Under the pieces are notes generated by a model, which had not been told where the DNA came from, did not search any database, and worked only from the letters and a program-made list of their open reading frames with translations. Positions 36,783 to 45,770 of a stretch of 64,000 nucleotides of DNA are shown here, piece by piece. The translations under genes and the position numbers were made by a program. Every line of letters starts with the position of its first letter. Position 1 is the stretch's first letter. Source of the DNA: Marinoscillum sp. 108 (GTDB lineage Bacteria; Bacteroidota; Bacteroidia; Cytophagales; Cyclobacteriaceae); NCBI RefSeq assembly GCF_902506655.1, contig NZ_LR734815.1, positions 62,001 to 126,000 of the forward strand, read 5' to 3'.

Positions 36783-38927
36783 TTAATCAGCTTTCTCTTT
36801 TCTTTCCGGCTTAGGTAGTAAAACTTTTCTTGACAACCGATATTTACCGGTTTTCTTGTCGATCTCGATGAGTTTCACTTTGATCTCTTCACCTACTTCC
36901 AGAACGTCCTCTACATTATCTACCCGATCCCACTTGATCTCTGAAATATGTAGCAAGCCGTCTTTGCCAGGCAATACCTCAACGAAAGCACCAAATGGCA
37001 TGATGGCTTTTACTTTACCTTCATAGATCTCTCCCACTTCAGGCACCTGTACGATGGCCTTGATGCGTGACAGAGCGTTGTCCAAGGCTCCTTTGTCTGC
37101 AGCGAATACACTCACAAGGCCTCCCTTGTCAGTTTCTTCAATATTTACAGTAGCACCAGATTCTCTCTGGATTTCCTGAATAATCTTTCCGCCAGGTCCG
37201 ATCACTGCACCGATCATATCGCGCTCGATCACCAACTGTACCAGACGCGGTGCGTTTTCTTTCATTTCGGCTCTAGGCTCAGAAATGGTTTTCTTCATTT
37301 CGTTCAGAATATGAAGACGACCTCTGTTGGCCTGAGAAAGTGCTTCTTTCAACACATCATATGACAATCCGTCAATCTTGATGTCCATCTGACAAGCTGT
37401 GATTCCTTTTTCTGTTCCGGTCACTTTGAAGTCCATGTCACCAAGGTGATCTTCGTCTCCAAGAATATCAGAAAGTACTGCATACCTTCCTGTAGCGCTA
37501 TCAGAGATCATTCCCATGGCGATACCTGAAACAGGGCTCTTGATCTTAATACCGGCGTCCATCAAGGCCAATGCTCCCGCACAAACGGTAGCCATAGACG
37601 ATGATCCGTTTGACTCCAGAATGTCTGAAACAATACGAATGGTATAAGGATTGTCTTCTGTAGGAATCATCGGTTTCAATGCCCTCATGGCAAGGTTACC
37701 GTGACCTACTTCTCTTCTACCCGGTCCTCTGTTGGGTCTTACTTCACCCGTAGAAAAACCTGGGAAATTGTAATGAAGAATAAATTTGTTGTAACCAGAG
37801 ATCATGGCACCGTCGATCATCTGCTCATCCATTTTGGAACCGAGCGTCACGGTGGTCAATGATTGTGTTTCACCTCTGGTGAAGATAGCCGATCCGTGCG
37901 CAGAAGGGAGACAGTCCACTTCACTCCAAATCGGTCTGATCTGATCCAGATCTCTTCCATCCAGACGCTTTTTAGTATCTAGTACGCAGTTTCTTACTGC
38001 GTCTTTCTGCACGTCGTGGAAATATTTTTTTACCAGAAAGCTGTTAAGCTCTTCTCTTTCTTCTTCAGTATAGGTGGCCAGGAACGACTCTTTAATCGCA
38101 TCAAACCCTTCTGATCTTTCTGTTTTGTTGGCAGAACCTTTCTTAGCGATTTCGTAGCAAGCATCATAGCAATGTGCTCTGATCTTGGCTTCCAACTCAG
38201 CATCTGAAGGCTCATGATCAAACTCACGCTTCACGGTAGCTCCCACTTCAGCTGCAAGCTCTACTTGTGCCTGACACTGAATCTTAATGGCTTCATGTGC
38301 CACCTTGATCCCTTCGAGCATATCCTCTTCGCTCACCTCTTTAGACTCGCCTTCCACCATCATGATGTTATCTGCAGAACCCGCCACAATGAGGTCGAGA
38401 GAAGCTTCAGCCATCTGTGCTGGTGTTGGATTCACTAGAAATTCATCACCGAGCTTAATCACCCGTGCTTCTGAGATAGGACCATCGAATGGAATATCTG
38501 ATACCGCAAGTGCGGCTGAGGCTGCCAAGGCTGCCAGTGCATCCGGCATTACCTCCGGATCTGCGGAGATCAATGAGAGCATTACCTGAGTGTCTGCGTG
38601 ATAGGTAGATGGGAAAAGAGGTCTTAACGCTCTGTCCACCAAACGACAAATCAACACCTCGTAATCAGAGAGTCTGCTTTCACGCTTCAAAAACCCCCCA
38701 GGGATCTTTCCTGCTGCTGCAAATTTTTCCTGATAATCAACTGATAACGGAAGGAAGTCAACGCCCTCTCCCGCTTCTTTTTTGGATACTACTGTGGCGA
38801 GGATCATGGCATCACCCATTCTCACCACTACTGAACCGTCAGCTTGTTTGGCCAGGCGGCCTGTTTCGATGGAGATCTCTCTGCCATCTGCCAACGCAAA
38901 TTTTTTAACCGTGTATTGAGGCTTCAT
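36783..38927 (-). CDS. pnp: Polyribonucleotide nucleotidyltransferase (PNPase)
   Basis: 714 residues, standard PNPase length. It degrades RNA 3' to 5' with phosphate. Domain order: first RNase PH domain (from residue 1), helical linker, second RNase PH domain with [22 protein letters not shown] domain with [16 protein letters not shown], and S1 domain with [19 protein letters not shown] and GLLHISEI. The gene lies downstream of rpsO with a terminator between, the same order as in many bacteria including E. coli, and upstream of rpoD. Nothing unusual in the reading frame. Confidence 0.97.
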   Translation of the reverse strand: MKPQYTVKKFALADGREISIETGRLAKQADGSVVVRMGDAMILATVVSKKEAGEGVDFLPLSVDYQEKFAAAGKIPGGFLKRESRLSDYEVLICRLVDRALRPLFPSTYHADTQVMLSLISADPEVMPDALAALAASAALAVSDIPFDGPISEARVIKLGDEFLVNPTPAQMAEASLDLIVAGSADNIMMVEGESKEVSEEDMLEGIKVAHEAIKIQCQAQVELAAEVGATVKREFDHEPSDAELEAKIRAHCYDACYEIAKKGSANKTERSEGFDAIKESFLATYTEEEREELNSFLVKKYFHDVQKDAVRNCVLDTKKRLDGRDLDQIRPIWSEVDCLPSAHGSAIFTRGETQSLTTVTLGSKMDEQMIDGAMISGYNKFILHYNFPGFSTGEVRPNRGPGRREVGHGNLAMRALKPMIPTEDNPYTIRIVSDILESNGSSSMATVCAGALALMDAGIKIKSPVSGIAMGMISDSATGRYAVLSDILGDEDHLGDMDFKVTGTEKGITACQMDIKIDGLSYDVLKEALSQANRGRLHILNEMKKTISEPRAEMKENAPRLVQLVIERDMIGAVIGPGGKIIQEIQRESGATVNIEETDKGGLVSVFAADKGALDNALSRIKAIVQVPEVGEIYEGKVKAIMPFGAFVEVLPGKDGLLHISEIKWDRVDNVEDVLEVGEEIKVKLIEIDKKTGKYRLSRKVLLPKPERKEKAD

Positions 38928-38997
38928 ATTTGAATGTTGTTAATAATGATATCCTGGAGCCCCATCTTTTTACTGTTTTCTTTCAGGCGCCGAAGAT

Positions 38998-39029
38998 AAA
39001 AAAAGGGAATCCTGAGTTGAATTCCCCCT
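38998..39029 (-). terminator. Intrinsic terminator between rpsO and pnp
   Basis: Minus strand: GGGAAT loop ATTCCC (39005-39010 and 39021-39026), extended by G-C and A-T pairs, then a run of seven T (39004-38998). It separates rpsO from pnp, as the equivalent terminator does in E. coli. Confidence 0.8.
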
Positions 39030-39046
39030 TAAATAGTGTCTTATAA

Positions 39047-39316
39047 TTACTTTCGGATTTTCAACTCCGCGATAATGCTTCTGTATCGCTCGATATCCTT
39101 TTTGTAAAGGTAATCCAGCAATCTCCTTCTCTTACCGACTAGTTTCATCAATCCCAATCGGGTAGAGTGGTCTTGCTTGTTTTGCTTTAGATGCTCGGTG
39201 AGGTGGTTGATACGGAAGGTGAAAAGTGCGATCTGACCTTCAGAAGAACCAGTGTCCTCTGTACCTTTTCCGTGTTTAGTGAAGAATTCTTCCTTCTTTT
39301 CCTTCGTTAAATACAT
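39047..39316 (-). CDS. rpsO: 30S ribosomal protein S15
   Basis: 89 residues, exactly the usual S15 length when started at MYLTKEKKEEF (39316). The longer open frame to 39358 would begin inside the promoter and adds residues not seen in S15. Conserved blocks: HGKGTEDTGSSEGQIALFT, INHLTEHLKQNKQDHSTRLGL and LVGKRRRLLDYL. S15 binds 16S rRNA early in 30S assembly. A consensus promoter lies 40 bp upstream and a terminator follows before pnp. Confidence 0.97.
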   Translation of the reverse strand: MYLTKEKKEEFFTKHGKGTEDTGSSEGQIALFTFRINHLTEHLKQNKQDHSTRLGLMKLVGKRRRLLDYLYKKDIERYRSIIAELKIRK

Positions 39317-39355
39317 TATTTGTTGTTCTCTTGTTTGTCTCCTTAAATCAAAGCG

Positions 39356-39363
39356 CAAATCTA
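39356..39363 (-). promoter_or_regulatory. -7 element of the rpsO promoter
   Basis: Minus strand TAGATTTG matches TAnnTTTG. A near-match ATTG to the -33 TTTG is 20 bp upstream. The leader to the rpsO ATG would be about 30-35 nt. Confidence 0.6.
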
Positions 39364-39396
39364 GGGGGCTTTAGGCTGAAAAGCAATAATTACTGC

Positions 39397-41163
39397 TTAA
39401 CTTTTCTTGAGCCGCTGTTTTAATTGGTCAAACCATACCAGATAAAAATCTGTATCAAAAAGCTTGGCATCTACTCTGGCTTGTCGTAAAAAGAACAAAC
39501 CTACCGGCAGGAGAGCCAAATCCGCCACCCAAACCGCCAAAACCGGGTCCATCACCCCTTCTTTGGCAGATTTTTCACAGATAATGCCTATGATGTAATA
39601 AATCAGGAAAAAGATAATGGACACAATGACCGGTACACCAAGCCCCCCTTTCTTAATAATAGATCCCAATGGCGCTCCTATCAAAAACATCACCACACAG
39701 GCAAATGCCTGACTGTATTTCTTGTATTTTTCTATTACAAATTTTCTGTAGTCACGACTCAGGTTGTCCACCCGGGATGCCACAGAGGACAGGTTGATCT
39801 TCACATTCTGAGCCTGATTTCTGGCTGTTTGCAATACATCCGCACTCTTACCCTCCACCTTAGCATTCAGATAGTCCCAACCAAGGGTATCCAGCAGGAC
39901 TTGCTCCTTTTGGGTAATGGAGCCAGAACCATCCGGACGAGGCTGCTTCCTCTGGATGCCGGTATTGGCTGCAATCAATCCGCCATCCGGCTTCTCCAGT
40001 GTCTTGACAGGCTTAGCGCCCATACCCTCTTTGATCATCGGTCGCTTAACCTTAGGCTTGGGCAAGGAATCCTCGGTCATCTCTTTTGGATGATTCCTCT
40101 CCACATAGGCTAGCATAGCTGCTTTCATACTATCCGGCTCAGCTTCTGGTGACTCCACAACAGATTCATCATCGGCTTTATCATCTTCCATCGGGCTCCT
40201 TACCGACTCTTCCATGACCTGCTGAGCCTTACTCTTTTTGGCTACCTTTTCCATGTTAATCTCTAATGAATCCAGGTGGTAAGAGAAAAAACCCTTGGCA
40301 TTAGCAAAAAAACCATGCTTGGCCTCATAGATAGAGTAGGCCAGCGAATCCATATCTTCTGTGAGTTCGGCAATGTTCTTCATTTGCCGGTTGTTCTGAA
40401 AAAGCTCTTCCTTGGTTCGTTTCAGATCAAATGAAGACAAGTTGAACACCATGTCCATACGTGCGAAATTGGTGCGGTAAAACTGATCGACAGGTTCCCG
40501 GGCCTTAGGCTCCTCGCTATAATAATTTCCATTATAAAGCTCCAACTTCAGGTATTTATCATTGTAAATCATGAACATCTTGCTGGAATCTGCCAGAATT
40601 ACCCGATTGTTTCCGATCCCACTGGTGTGATCATAGATGAGCACATTCTTCATGGTCTTGTTATCCGGAAACTTCTCCTGTGCCTTGATGCTGTAATCGG
40701 GTATGCCGTTGTAAAAAACACCTTCTTTGATGTCCAAAGCAGGCTTCTTGTGCTTGATGTCGTAGAGTAGGCTGTAGGCCTTGAGGTTAGCAGCAGGCAC
40801 TATGTAGTTATTGAACTCGAATGCGGCGAAGGTGAGTACAATGACGAAAAAGAAAATCGGCCGAAGGGCTCTCACCAGTGAAATCCCGGCACTCTTGATC
40901 GCTGTGAGTTCAAAATTTTCGCCAAGGTTTCCGAAGGTCATGAGCGAAGACACCAGTACTCCCAATGGAAGGGCCACCTGAAGCATATTCAGGCTAAAGT
41001 AGAAAAGCAGCTCTGCAAAGACCTCTGCACCCAGGTCTTTACCAACAAAATCATCGAAGTACTTCATCATGTACTGGATGAGCAGCACGAATGTGGCCAC
41101 CACAGTAGTGAGGATAAAAGGACCTACAAATGATTTAATGATTAATGTATCTAGCCTGCGCAT
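39397..41163 (-). CDS. LptF/LptG-family (YjgP/YjgQ) lipopolysaccharide-export permease
   Basis: 588 residues from MRRLDTLIIKSF (41163). The first half has three strong membrane helices with FILTTVVATFVLLIQ, ALPLGVLVSSLMTFG and GENFELTAIKSAGIS, characteristic of YjgP/YjgQ permeases. The C-terminal part has three more helices, starting in FACVVMFLIGAPLGSIIKKGGLGVPV. Between them lies the periplasmic beta-jellyroll plus an extra charged, Pro/Lys/Asp-rich segment of roughly 150-200 residues, which makes the protein longer than the about 360-residue E. coli proteins. It should form the inner-membrane part of the Lpt ABC exporter. LptF and LptG cannot be told apart here. Confidence 0.88.
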   Translation of the reverse strand: MRRLDTLIIKSFVGPFILTTVVATFVLLIQYMMKYFDDFVGKDLGAEVFAELLFYFSLNMLQVALPLGVLVSSLMTFGNLGENFELTAIKSAGISLVRALRPIFFFVIVLTFAAFEFNNYIVPAANLKAYSLLYDIKHKKPALDIKEGVFYNGIPDYSIKAQEKFPDNKTMKNVLIYDHTSGIGNNRVILADSSKMFMIYNDKYLKLELYNGNYYSEEPKAREPVDQFYRTNFARMDMVFNLSSFDLKRTKEELFQNNRQMKNIAELTEDMDSLAYSIYEAKHGFFANAKGFFSYHLDSLEINMEKVAKKSKAQQVMEESVRSPMEDDKADDESVVESPEAEPDSMKAAMLAYVERNHPKEMTEDSLPKPKVKRPMIKEGMGAKPVKTLEKPDGGLIAANTGIQRKQPRPDGSGSITQKEQVLLDTLGWDYLNAKVEGKSADVLQTARNQAQNVKINLSSVASRVDNLSRDYRKFVIEKYKKYSQAFACVVMFLIGAPLGSIIKKGGLGVPVIVSIIFFLIYYIIGIICEKSAKEGVMDPVLAVWVADLALLPVGLFFLRQARVDAKLFDTDFYLVWFDQLKQRLKKS

Positions 41164-41223
41164 AAAACCCCGCAAATATGCTTAAGAAAACTCAAAGGGC
41201 ATACGCATGGTCTGGATAGATAG

Positions 41224-41613
41224 TTACCCTCCAACAATTTCCTTGAGGTCATTGATGAGGCTCTCATATAGATCATTCACTTCTTCCTGATCTATATCGC
41301 TGTAGTCTGTCACCCGAATGAACACTTCCTGTGTCAGCTCATTCATATCGAGTTTGAATTCAACATAAGTGGGGTCATCTTCATCCCCATCCTCTTCTAT
41401 AAATTCAAAGCGTACATGAGAGTTGGTTCTGCTGGAGACCATCTTCGCTTTGTTTTCATCTCCATCCCACAAAAAAGTATAGATTTTATCCTCATCAATA
41501 TTCACATCATCTGCAAACCACTGCGCCAGACCAGAAGCCGTGCTGAAGTAAGGATAGAGCATTTTTTTGGATGCGTTAATCGGGTACTCGCCAACAAATT
41601 TTTCTTTCGGCAT
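41224..41613 (-). CDS. START-like/SRPBCC small protein
   Basis: 129 residues, cytoplasmic, acidic. The sequence YPINASKKMLYPYFSTASGLAQWFADDV is typical of the AHSA1/START-like fold, in which a hydrophobic cavity binds small ligands. A family of such short START-like proteins is widespread in Bacteroidota with no known role. It precedes the LptF/G-type gene by 60 bp in the same direction. No catalytic motif was seen; the fold call is from pattern recognition, not a search. Confidence 0.75.
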   Translation of the reverse strand: MPKEKFVGEYPINASKKMLYPYFSTASGLAQWFADDVNIDEDKIYTFLWDGDENKAKMVSSRTNSHVRFEFIEEDGDEDDPTYVEFKLDMNELTQEVFIRVTDYSDIDQEEVNDLYESLINDLKEIVGG

Positions 41614-41687
41614 GGATGATTAATTTTTGGATAAGGTAAAAAAAAAATTGAAATCAGCAATATGCTATGATAAAAAAGAAAACTTTT

Positions 41688-41695
41688 TACATTTG
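41688..41695 (+). promoter_or_regulatory. -7 element of the tRNA-Met promoter
   Basis: TACATTTG is identical to the tRNA-Thr -7 element and lies 15 bp before the tRNA 5' end. No clear TTTG at the -33 position. Confidence 0.6.
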
Positions 41696-41710
41696 CACTC
41701 CTTTTCCAAC

Positions 41711-41784
41711 GGCGAGGTAGCTCAGATGGTTAGAGCGTCGGATTCATAACCCGGAGGTCGGGGGTTCGATTCCCCCCCTCGCTA
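41711..41784 (+). tRNA. tRNA with CAU anticodon, probably elongator tRNA-Met
   Basis: 74-nt cloverleaf. Acceptor GGCGAGG pairs with CCTCGCT (first pair G-U), the D arm is GCTCAGATGGTTAGAGC, the anticodon loop TTCATAA gives CAU, and the T arm is GGGGG-TTCGATT-CCCCC. It lacks the three G-C pairs of an initiator anticodon stem. A tRNA-Ile2 with lysidine-modified CAU cannot be ruled out from sequence. Confidence 0.92.
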
Positions 41785-42052
41785 CTCTATTTTCACATAC
41801 AGAATCACGATAAAAGCTATATACTGATGATCAGTAATATAGCTTTTTATCTTTATCCGAGCAACACGACACGTGGGGTAATTTCTATCCTCAATCATGC
41901 TACCCACCTAACATAATCTCCAGCAGGCAACTGTACCCTTATCACAGTGCTTTCAGTGCTTTAAACGAACTTAACTGAAGCGTTTCGATGCCCCATCAAA
42001 TCTCCTTTTCAGGTGTGATCAAAAGTGGATAACTTTACTCAAAAGAATCGCA
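41785..42052. other. Intergenic region after tRNA-Met
   Basis: 268 bp. It holds the tRNA terminator (41812-41849) and then non-coding sequence without a recognisable gene. A one-mismatch promoter box TAACTTTA (near 42027-42034) precedes the small lipoprotein gene. Confidence 0.5.
41812..41849 (+). terminator. Intrinsic terminator behind tRNA-Met
   Basis: AAAAGCTATAT (41812-41822) pairs with ATATAGCTTTT (41837-41847) with an inner ACTGA/TCAGT helix, followed by T residues. It lies 27 bp after the tRNA. Confidence 0.8.
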
Positions 42053-42517
42053 ATGAAAGCTATACAGTCAAACCTGATCATTTTGTTACTCCTACTATGT
42101 TTTGTTCTGGGATGTGAAAAGGAAGATATTCAAAAAGAAAATAAGACCAACATAGTGGGCACATGGCTGCTCAATGCCACGTCTCAGTCTAACTGTGATG
42201 ACGCTGAACTCAATGGACTCCAGTCGTATGAATGCACTGATGACAACTGCACCAAGTATATCTTCTCCAGCGACTCCACTGGTATGAACTATATCAAAGA
42301 GTTCATTGAAGATGGCATCCTGATGTCGGAAGTGGGAACCTATTCAGTGGGTGAGTCCAAGCTGACGATGTGTGTGGAAACAGAAGATGGTCCCGAATGC
42401 ACAAGTTTCAAACTTGCCCTGACAGTAAGCACCATGAACATCAGCGGTAAGAATGACGAAACCGGCTGTACAGAAGCACTCTACTTCGACAAAGAAGCCC
42501 AGGAAGAAACCAACTAG
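42053..42517 (+). CDS. Small lipocalin-like lipoprotein
   Basis: 154 residues with lipobox VLGC (Cys 21). The mature part begins with NIVGTWLLNATSQ, the opening pattern of the short lipocalin-like proteins common in Bacteroidota, followed by a beta-rich sequence with eight cysteines after the lipid-anchor Cys that could form disulfides. Function is unknown; binding of a small ligand or a structural envelope role is conceivable. It lies 41 bp before the VIT1/CCC1 transporter on the same strand, so co-transcription is likely. Confidence 0.8.
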   Translation: MKAIQSNLIILLLLLCFVLGCEKEDIQKENKTNIVGTWLLNATSQSNCDDAELNGLQSYECTDDNCTKYIFSSDSTGMNYIKEFIEDGILMSEVGTYSVGESKLTMCVETEDGPECTSFKLALTVSTMNISGKNDETGCTEALYFDKEAQEETN

Positions 42518-42558
42518 GTTTTTTTATTCAAAACAATTTTTCAACACAACCACACCTC

Positions 42559-43305
42559 ATGAATAAAGAAGCTGCAAAGCATCATAAGGAGGCTCATATT
42601 CATGGTGAAAAGCACTTTCTCTCCAAATTTCAAGACTACCTGGGCGAATTTGTTTACGGCGCCATAGATGGTAGCGTGACCACCTTTGCGGTGGTGGCCG
42701 GCTCAGCTGGAGCTGGTCTGGACAGTGCCGTAGTGATCATTCTTGGGTTTGCCAACCTCATTGCCGATGGATTTGCCATGTCTGTGGGTAGTTACCTATC
42801 TACCAAATCAGAGCAGCAAAACTATCATAAACACAAGCAGATAGAATATTGGGAGGTGGATCACATGCCCGAAAAAGAAAGAGAAGAAATCAGGGAAATC
42901 TACGCTGCGAAGGGGTTTGAAGGAGACCTGCTGGATCAAGTGGTGGCTACCATCACCGCCGACAAGGACCGGTGGGTAGATGTGATGATGAAAGAAGAAC
43001 TGGAAATGGCCGAAGAAACCAAATCCCCTCTGGCTATGGGCTTTGTGACCTTTATCTCTTTTATCAGTCTGGGATTCATCCCACTGATCATTTATGTAGG
43101 TGATTACATTCAGCCCATATCAGCCGATCTGTTTCTGATTTCCAGCCTGCTCACAGGCGTTTGTTTTTTAGGTATAGGCTATCTGAAAAGCATCGTCACC
43201 AATACTCCGAAGCTCCAAAGCATTATGGAAACACTCCTGCTTGGAGGTGCCGCAGCCACTCTTTCGTACTTCGTGGGGAATATTCTCGAGCGAATTATTT
43301 CCTGA
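42559..43305 (+). CDS. VIT1/CCC1-family iron/manganese transporter
   Basis: 248 residues. The N terminus has YLGEFVYGAIDGSVTTFAVVAG and FANLIADGFAMSVGSYLS, the first two helices of the family with the metal-binding Asp/Glu/Met residues. A cytoplasmic, Glu-rich, metal-binding loop follows (EEIREIYAAKGFEGDLL to KEELEMAEE). Three helices follow to the end (LLLGGAAATLSYFVGNILE). It should move Fe2+ or Mn2+ out of the cytoplasm. Its last 74 bp plus 28 bp downstream are repeated at 60830-60931 on the far side of the mannan locus, which suggests this gene was the recombination point for that locus. Confidence 0.92.
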   Translation: MNKEAAKHHKEAHIHGEKHFLSKFQDYLGEFVYGAIDGSVTTFAVVAGSAGAGLDSAVVIILGFANLIADGFAMSVGSYLSTKSEQQNYHKHKQIEYWEVDHMPEKEREEIREIYAAKGFEGDLLDQVVATITADKDRWVDVMMKEELEMAEETKSPLAMGFVTFISFISLGFIPLIIYVGDYIQPISADLFLISSLLTGVCFLGIGYLKSIVTNTPKLQSIMETLLLGGAAATLSYFVGNILERIIS

Positions 43306-43333
43306 TAAATCTGTCTTTTTGAAAATATTGATT
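43232..43333 (+). repeat. Left copy of the 102-bp direct repeat flanking the mannan locus
   Basis: 3' end of the VIT1/CCC1 gene (to the TGA at 43305) plus 28 bp downstream. It aligns without gaps to 60830-60931 (offset 17598) with six mismatches by eye: three inside the coding part, all synonymous, and three just after the stop. Confidence 0.95.
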
Positions 43334-43359
43334 CAGAAAACATTCACCCTCTTCACCTT

Positions 43360-44688
43360 TTATTTTGATAACAAATCTTCTAAATCTTCCAGACTTTTTC
43401 CTTTTGTTTCGGGCATCATAAAATGGGTGTAGAGCAACTGTAGGACCATAAAGCATCCGAAAAACACAAATGCCACCCACGGCGCAAATGTATTGATCAA
43501 TACTGCCCCAAAAAGTGTGATCAAAGCTGCAAATACCCAGTGTGTGCCACTGCCCCAAGCCTGACCGTAGGCTCGCACCCTATTAGGAAATATTTCAGAT
43601 ATAAATATCCAGATCACAGATCCCTGGCCAATGGCATGGGAGGCGATGAAAGTCAAAATGAATATGAGCTTGAATATGGCACTGGACTCGACATAAAACC
43701 CATAAGCCACCATGAACAGGCTAGTGATATAGCCGATAGAGCCAATATACATCAGTTGCTTTCTTCCTGCTTTGTCGATCAACACCATCCCCACAAAAGT
43801 GAAAGCCAAATTCACGATACCGATTGAGATCGAACTTAACAGTGAATCGGATGAGCCAAATCCTGCCTTCTGCAGAATCTCCGGAGCATAGTAAAGAATA
43901 AAGTTGATCCCAGACAGCTGGTTGAAAAAAGCAATCAGAAAAGCCAGTATTAACGAACGTTTGTACTTTGCTGAGAATACTGAAGATTTATCATCTTTTG
44001 TTTTACGGTGATCCTCTTCTATGGCCTTTAGCATAGCAGAAGCTTCTGCCTCAGACGAAGACAACTCCTTGAGCACCTTTTCGGCACCAACATAATCGTT
44101 CCGATGAGTAATCAACCATCTTGGGCTTTTGGGCACACCCAGCACCATTAATGTGTAGATGAATGCGGGTAATGCCTCTATTCCCAACATCCAGCGCCAA
44201 TCGTTATCTCCTCCTACACCCTGAAGAAGGTAGTTAGAGATGAATGCTATTAGGATTCCAAATACGAGATTGAACTGATAAAGAATACCCAAACGACCCC
44301 TGTTACTGGCTGAAGATATCTCCGAGATATAAGTAGGAACGGCAATTGAAGACACCCCCACTCCTAATCCTCCAATGAAGCGAAAAAATGAGAACCAATA
44401 TGGATCGGACGCTAAACCACTGCCGAGAGCTGACACAAAATACAGAACACCAACCCAGATCAATGTGGTCTTTCTGCCAAGTCTATCGGTAGGAATACCT
44501 GCCAGCATAGCCCCCACCACAGTGCCCCACAGCGCCATAGACATGATAAAAGTGCCATGAAACCACTCTGAGGTATTCCACAACTCTTTGAGAGGGAGGT
44601 TAGCTCCAGAGATAACCACCGTGTCAAATCCAAATAAAAAACCCGCTAAAGAAGCGGTTAGAGAGGCCATAATCAGCTTTCTACTCAT
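43360..44688 (-). CDS. MFS sugar porter of the mannan locus
   Basis: 442 residues of the sugar-porter family with GFLFGFDTVVISGANLPLKELW, RLGRKTT, PKSPRWL, QLSGINFILYYAPEI and PETKGKSLEDLE. It closely matches the fructan-locus porter (24001-25413) over its whole length and is last in the mannan operon. The ATG overlaps the TGA of the ROK kinase by four bases, so the two are translated together. This implies uptake of a hexose, presumably mannose, followed by phosphorylation by ROK. The gene stops 27 bp inside the left flanking repeat. Confidence 0.9.
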   Translation of the reverse strand: MSRKLIMASLTASLAGFLFGFDTVVISGANLPLKELWNTSEWFHGTFIMSMALWGTVVGAMLAGIPTDRLGRKTTLIWVGVLYFVSALGSGLASDPYWFSFFRFIGGLGVGVSSIAVPTYISEISSASNRGRLGILYQFNLVFGILIAFISNYLLQGVGGDNDWRWMLGIEALPAFIYTLMVLGVPKSPRWLITHRNDYVGAEKVLKELSSSEAEASAMLKAIEEDHRKTKDDKSSVFSAKYKRSLILAFLIAFFNQLSGINFILYYAPEILQKAGFGSSDSLLSSISIGIVNLAFTFVGMVLIDKAGRKQLMYIGSIGYITSLFMVAYGFYVESSAIFKLIFILTFIASHAIGQGSVIWIFISEIFPNRVRAYGQAWGSGTHWVFAALITLFGAVLINTFAPWVAFVFFGCFMVLQLLYTHFMMPETKGKSLEDLEDLLSK

Positions 44689-45587
44689 GCTATTTTACTT
44701 TTCAGATTCATTTTCTTTTTGACATATGCCGAGGCAGCTCCTAGAATTGCTGCACTTTCTCCAAGGGTAGATAGGTGGATTGGCTCCTTTATTCCGGTTT
44801 TGGTGAGTTCCGCTTGCACCTTAGGCAAGAAAATATGTTGCGCTTTTAACATATTCCCTCCCAGGATGATCGCGTCAGGGTTTTCTTCGGACACAAACAA
44901 GCCAATCAATTTTGCGAGGTTAAAACCGAACTCCTTAAATACTGATCTTATTGACGGTTCACTATTGCTCATTTCTGTGAGTTCCTTTACTCCAGAAATC
45001 TCCTGGCCGGTCAGCTCCGAGTATCTTCGCTTAAACCATTTCGTGGAAATAAAATCTTCAACTATTCCATCATTGAATGGGTATTGCCATAGCTCCCCAT
45101 CTACACCCACTCCATGCCTGATTTTTGCGGTCCCGCATCCAGTTCCAAGCGTTATACCAATTGGATGTTGATATTTCCGACCAACTCCCATGTCCAATTC
45201 GCCTTGAAGAAAACAAGCAGCATCGTTGGTCATCTGAATGTTCTCCTCTGGGATACTCAAAGCATGAGCTAGCGTCTCACAGACATTTAATCCATACAAA
45301 TTGGAGTATTTCGACAAGCCATCTATGTGGCAAATGCCTCGCTCATAATCACATGGACCAGGCATAGCCAATCCGATATGTTTGGACATATCACTATAAC
45401 AAGACTCGACTATACCTCGCCAAACATTCAGTATCTCTTCAGTTGATCCCTGTGAATCCAATTCCACTCTTCGGAGAGAATCCTGAACAATTAACCCATT
45501 GTCCAAATCCACCAATCCGGCGGTTACATGTGAGCCCCCGATATCCATACCAAGGACATAACTATTTCCTACAAATAGATTAGTCAT
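44685..45587 (-). CDS. ROK-family sugar kinase (probable mannokinase) lacking the zinc motif
   Basis: 300 residues. The phosphate-1 motif is GMDIGGSHVTAGLVD, catalytic Asp lies in TNDAACFLQGE, phosphate-2 in GITLGTGCGTA, and the adenosine region in AIILGGNMLK. The Cys-rich zinc-binding segment that most ROK kinases carry after the catalytic part (CxCGxxGCxE) is missing; only VDGELWQYPFNDG stands there. By context it should phosphorylate mannose set free by GH76 and GH125. Glucose or another hexose is possible. It overlaps the porter start by four bases and is 13 bp from a T9SS relic. Confidence 0.85.
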   Translation of the reverse strand: MTNLFVGNSYVLGMDIGGSHVTAGLVDLDNGLIVQDSLRRVELDSQGSTEEILNVWRGIVESCYSDMSKHIGLAMPGPCDYERGICHIDGLSKYSNLYGLNVCETLAHALSIPEENIQMTNDAACFLQGELDMGVGRKYQHPIGITLGTGCGTAKIRHGVGVDGELWQYPFNDGIVEDFISTKWFKRRYSELTGQEISGVKELTEMSNSEPSIRSVFKEFGFNLAKLIGLFVSEENPDAIILGGNMLKAQHIFLPKVQAELTKTGIKEPIHLSTLGESAAILGAASAYVKKKMNLKSKIA

Positions 45588-45600
45588 ATGTGCTCTCAGA

Positions 45601-45757
45601 CTACTTGATTCGTTTAAAAGTGATTACGCCTTGTCCGGTGTGAAATCTCAAAATATAATACCTGACTTCAACGAGTTCGCCTCGATTTTATCCTTGTCAC
45701 TCAACATAGCATTTAGAAGCAGTTTTCCACTGAATCATATATTTCAAATGGTGTCTG
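45601..45757 (-). pseudogene. Relic of a T9SS C-terminal sorting domain
   Basis: Directly behind the big GH76 gene the minus strand reads, in three frames, QTPFEIYDSV, then GKLLLNAMLSDKDKI with EANSLKSG, then YYILRFHTGQGVITFKRIK and a TAG (45603-45601). Joined, this is a typical last 50 residues of a T9SS-secreted protein. Two single-base deletions (near 45727-45730 and near 45654-45660) explain the frame changes. The rest of the protein is missing. The intact GH76 upstream has its own different T9SS tail ending FVTRVIIR, so this is a leftover of a second secreted protein. Confidence 0.8.
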
Positions 45758-45770
45758 CTTCCAAAAGAGG

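Noticed and set aside
41711..41784. tRNA-Met as the integration site of the mannan island
   Set aside because: It lies more than 1.4 kb from the island edge and I found no copy of its 3' end at the far side. The VIT1/CCC1 gene end is the repeated sequence.
45588..45770. Promoter region only between GH76 and ROK kinase
   Set aside because: Translation in three frames shows a T9SS tail relic here, so most of the gap is former coding sequence.
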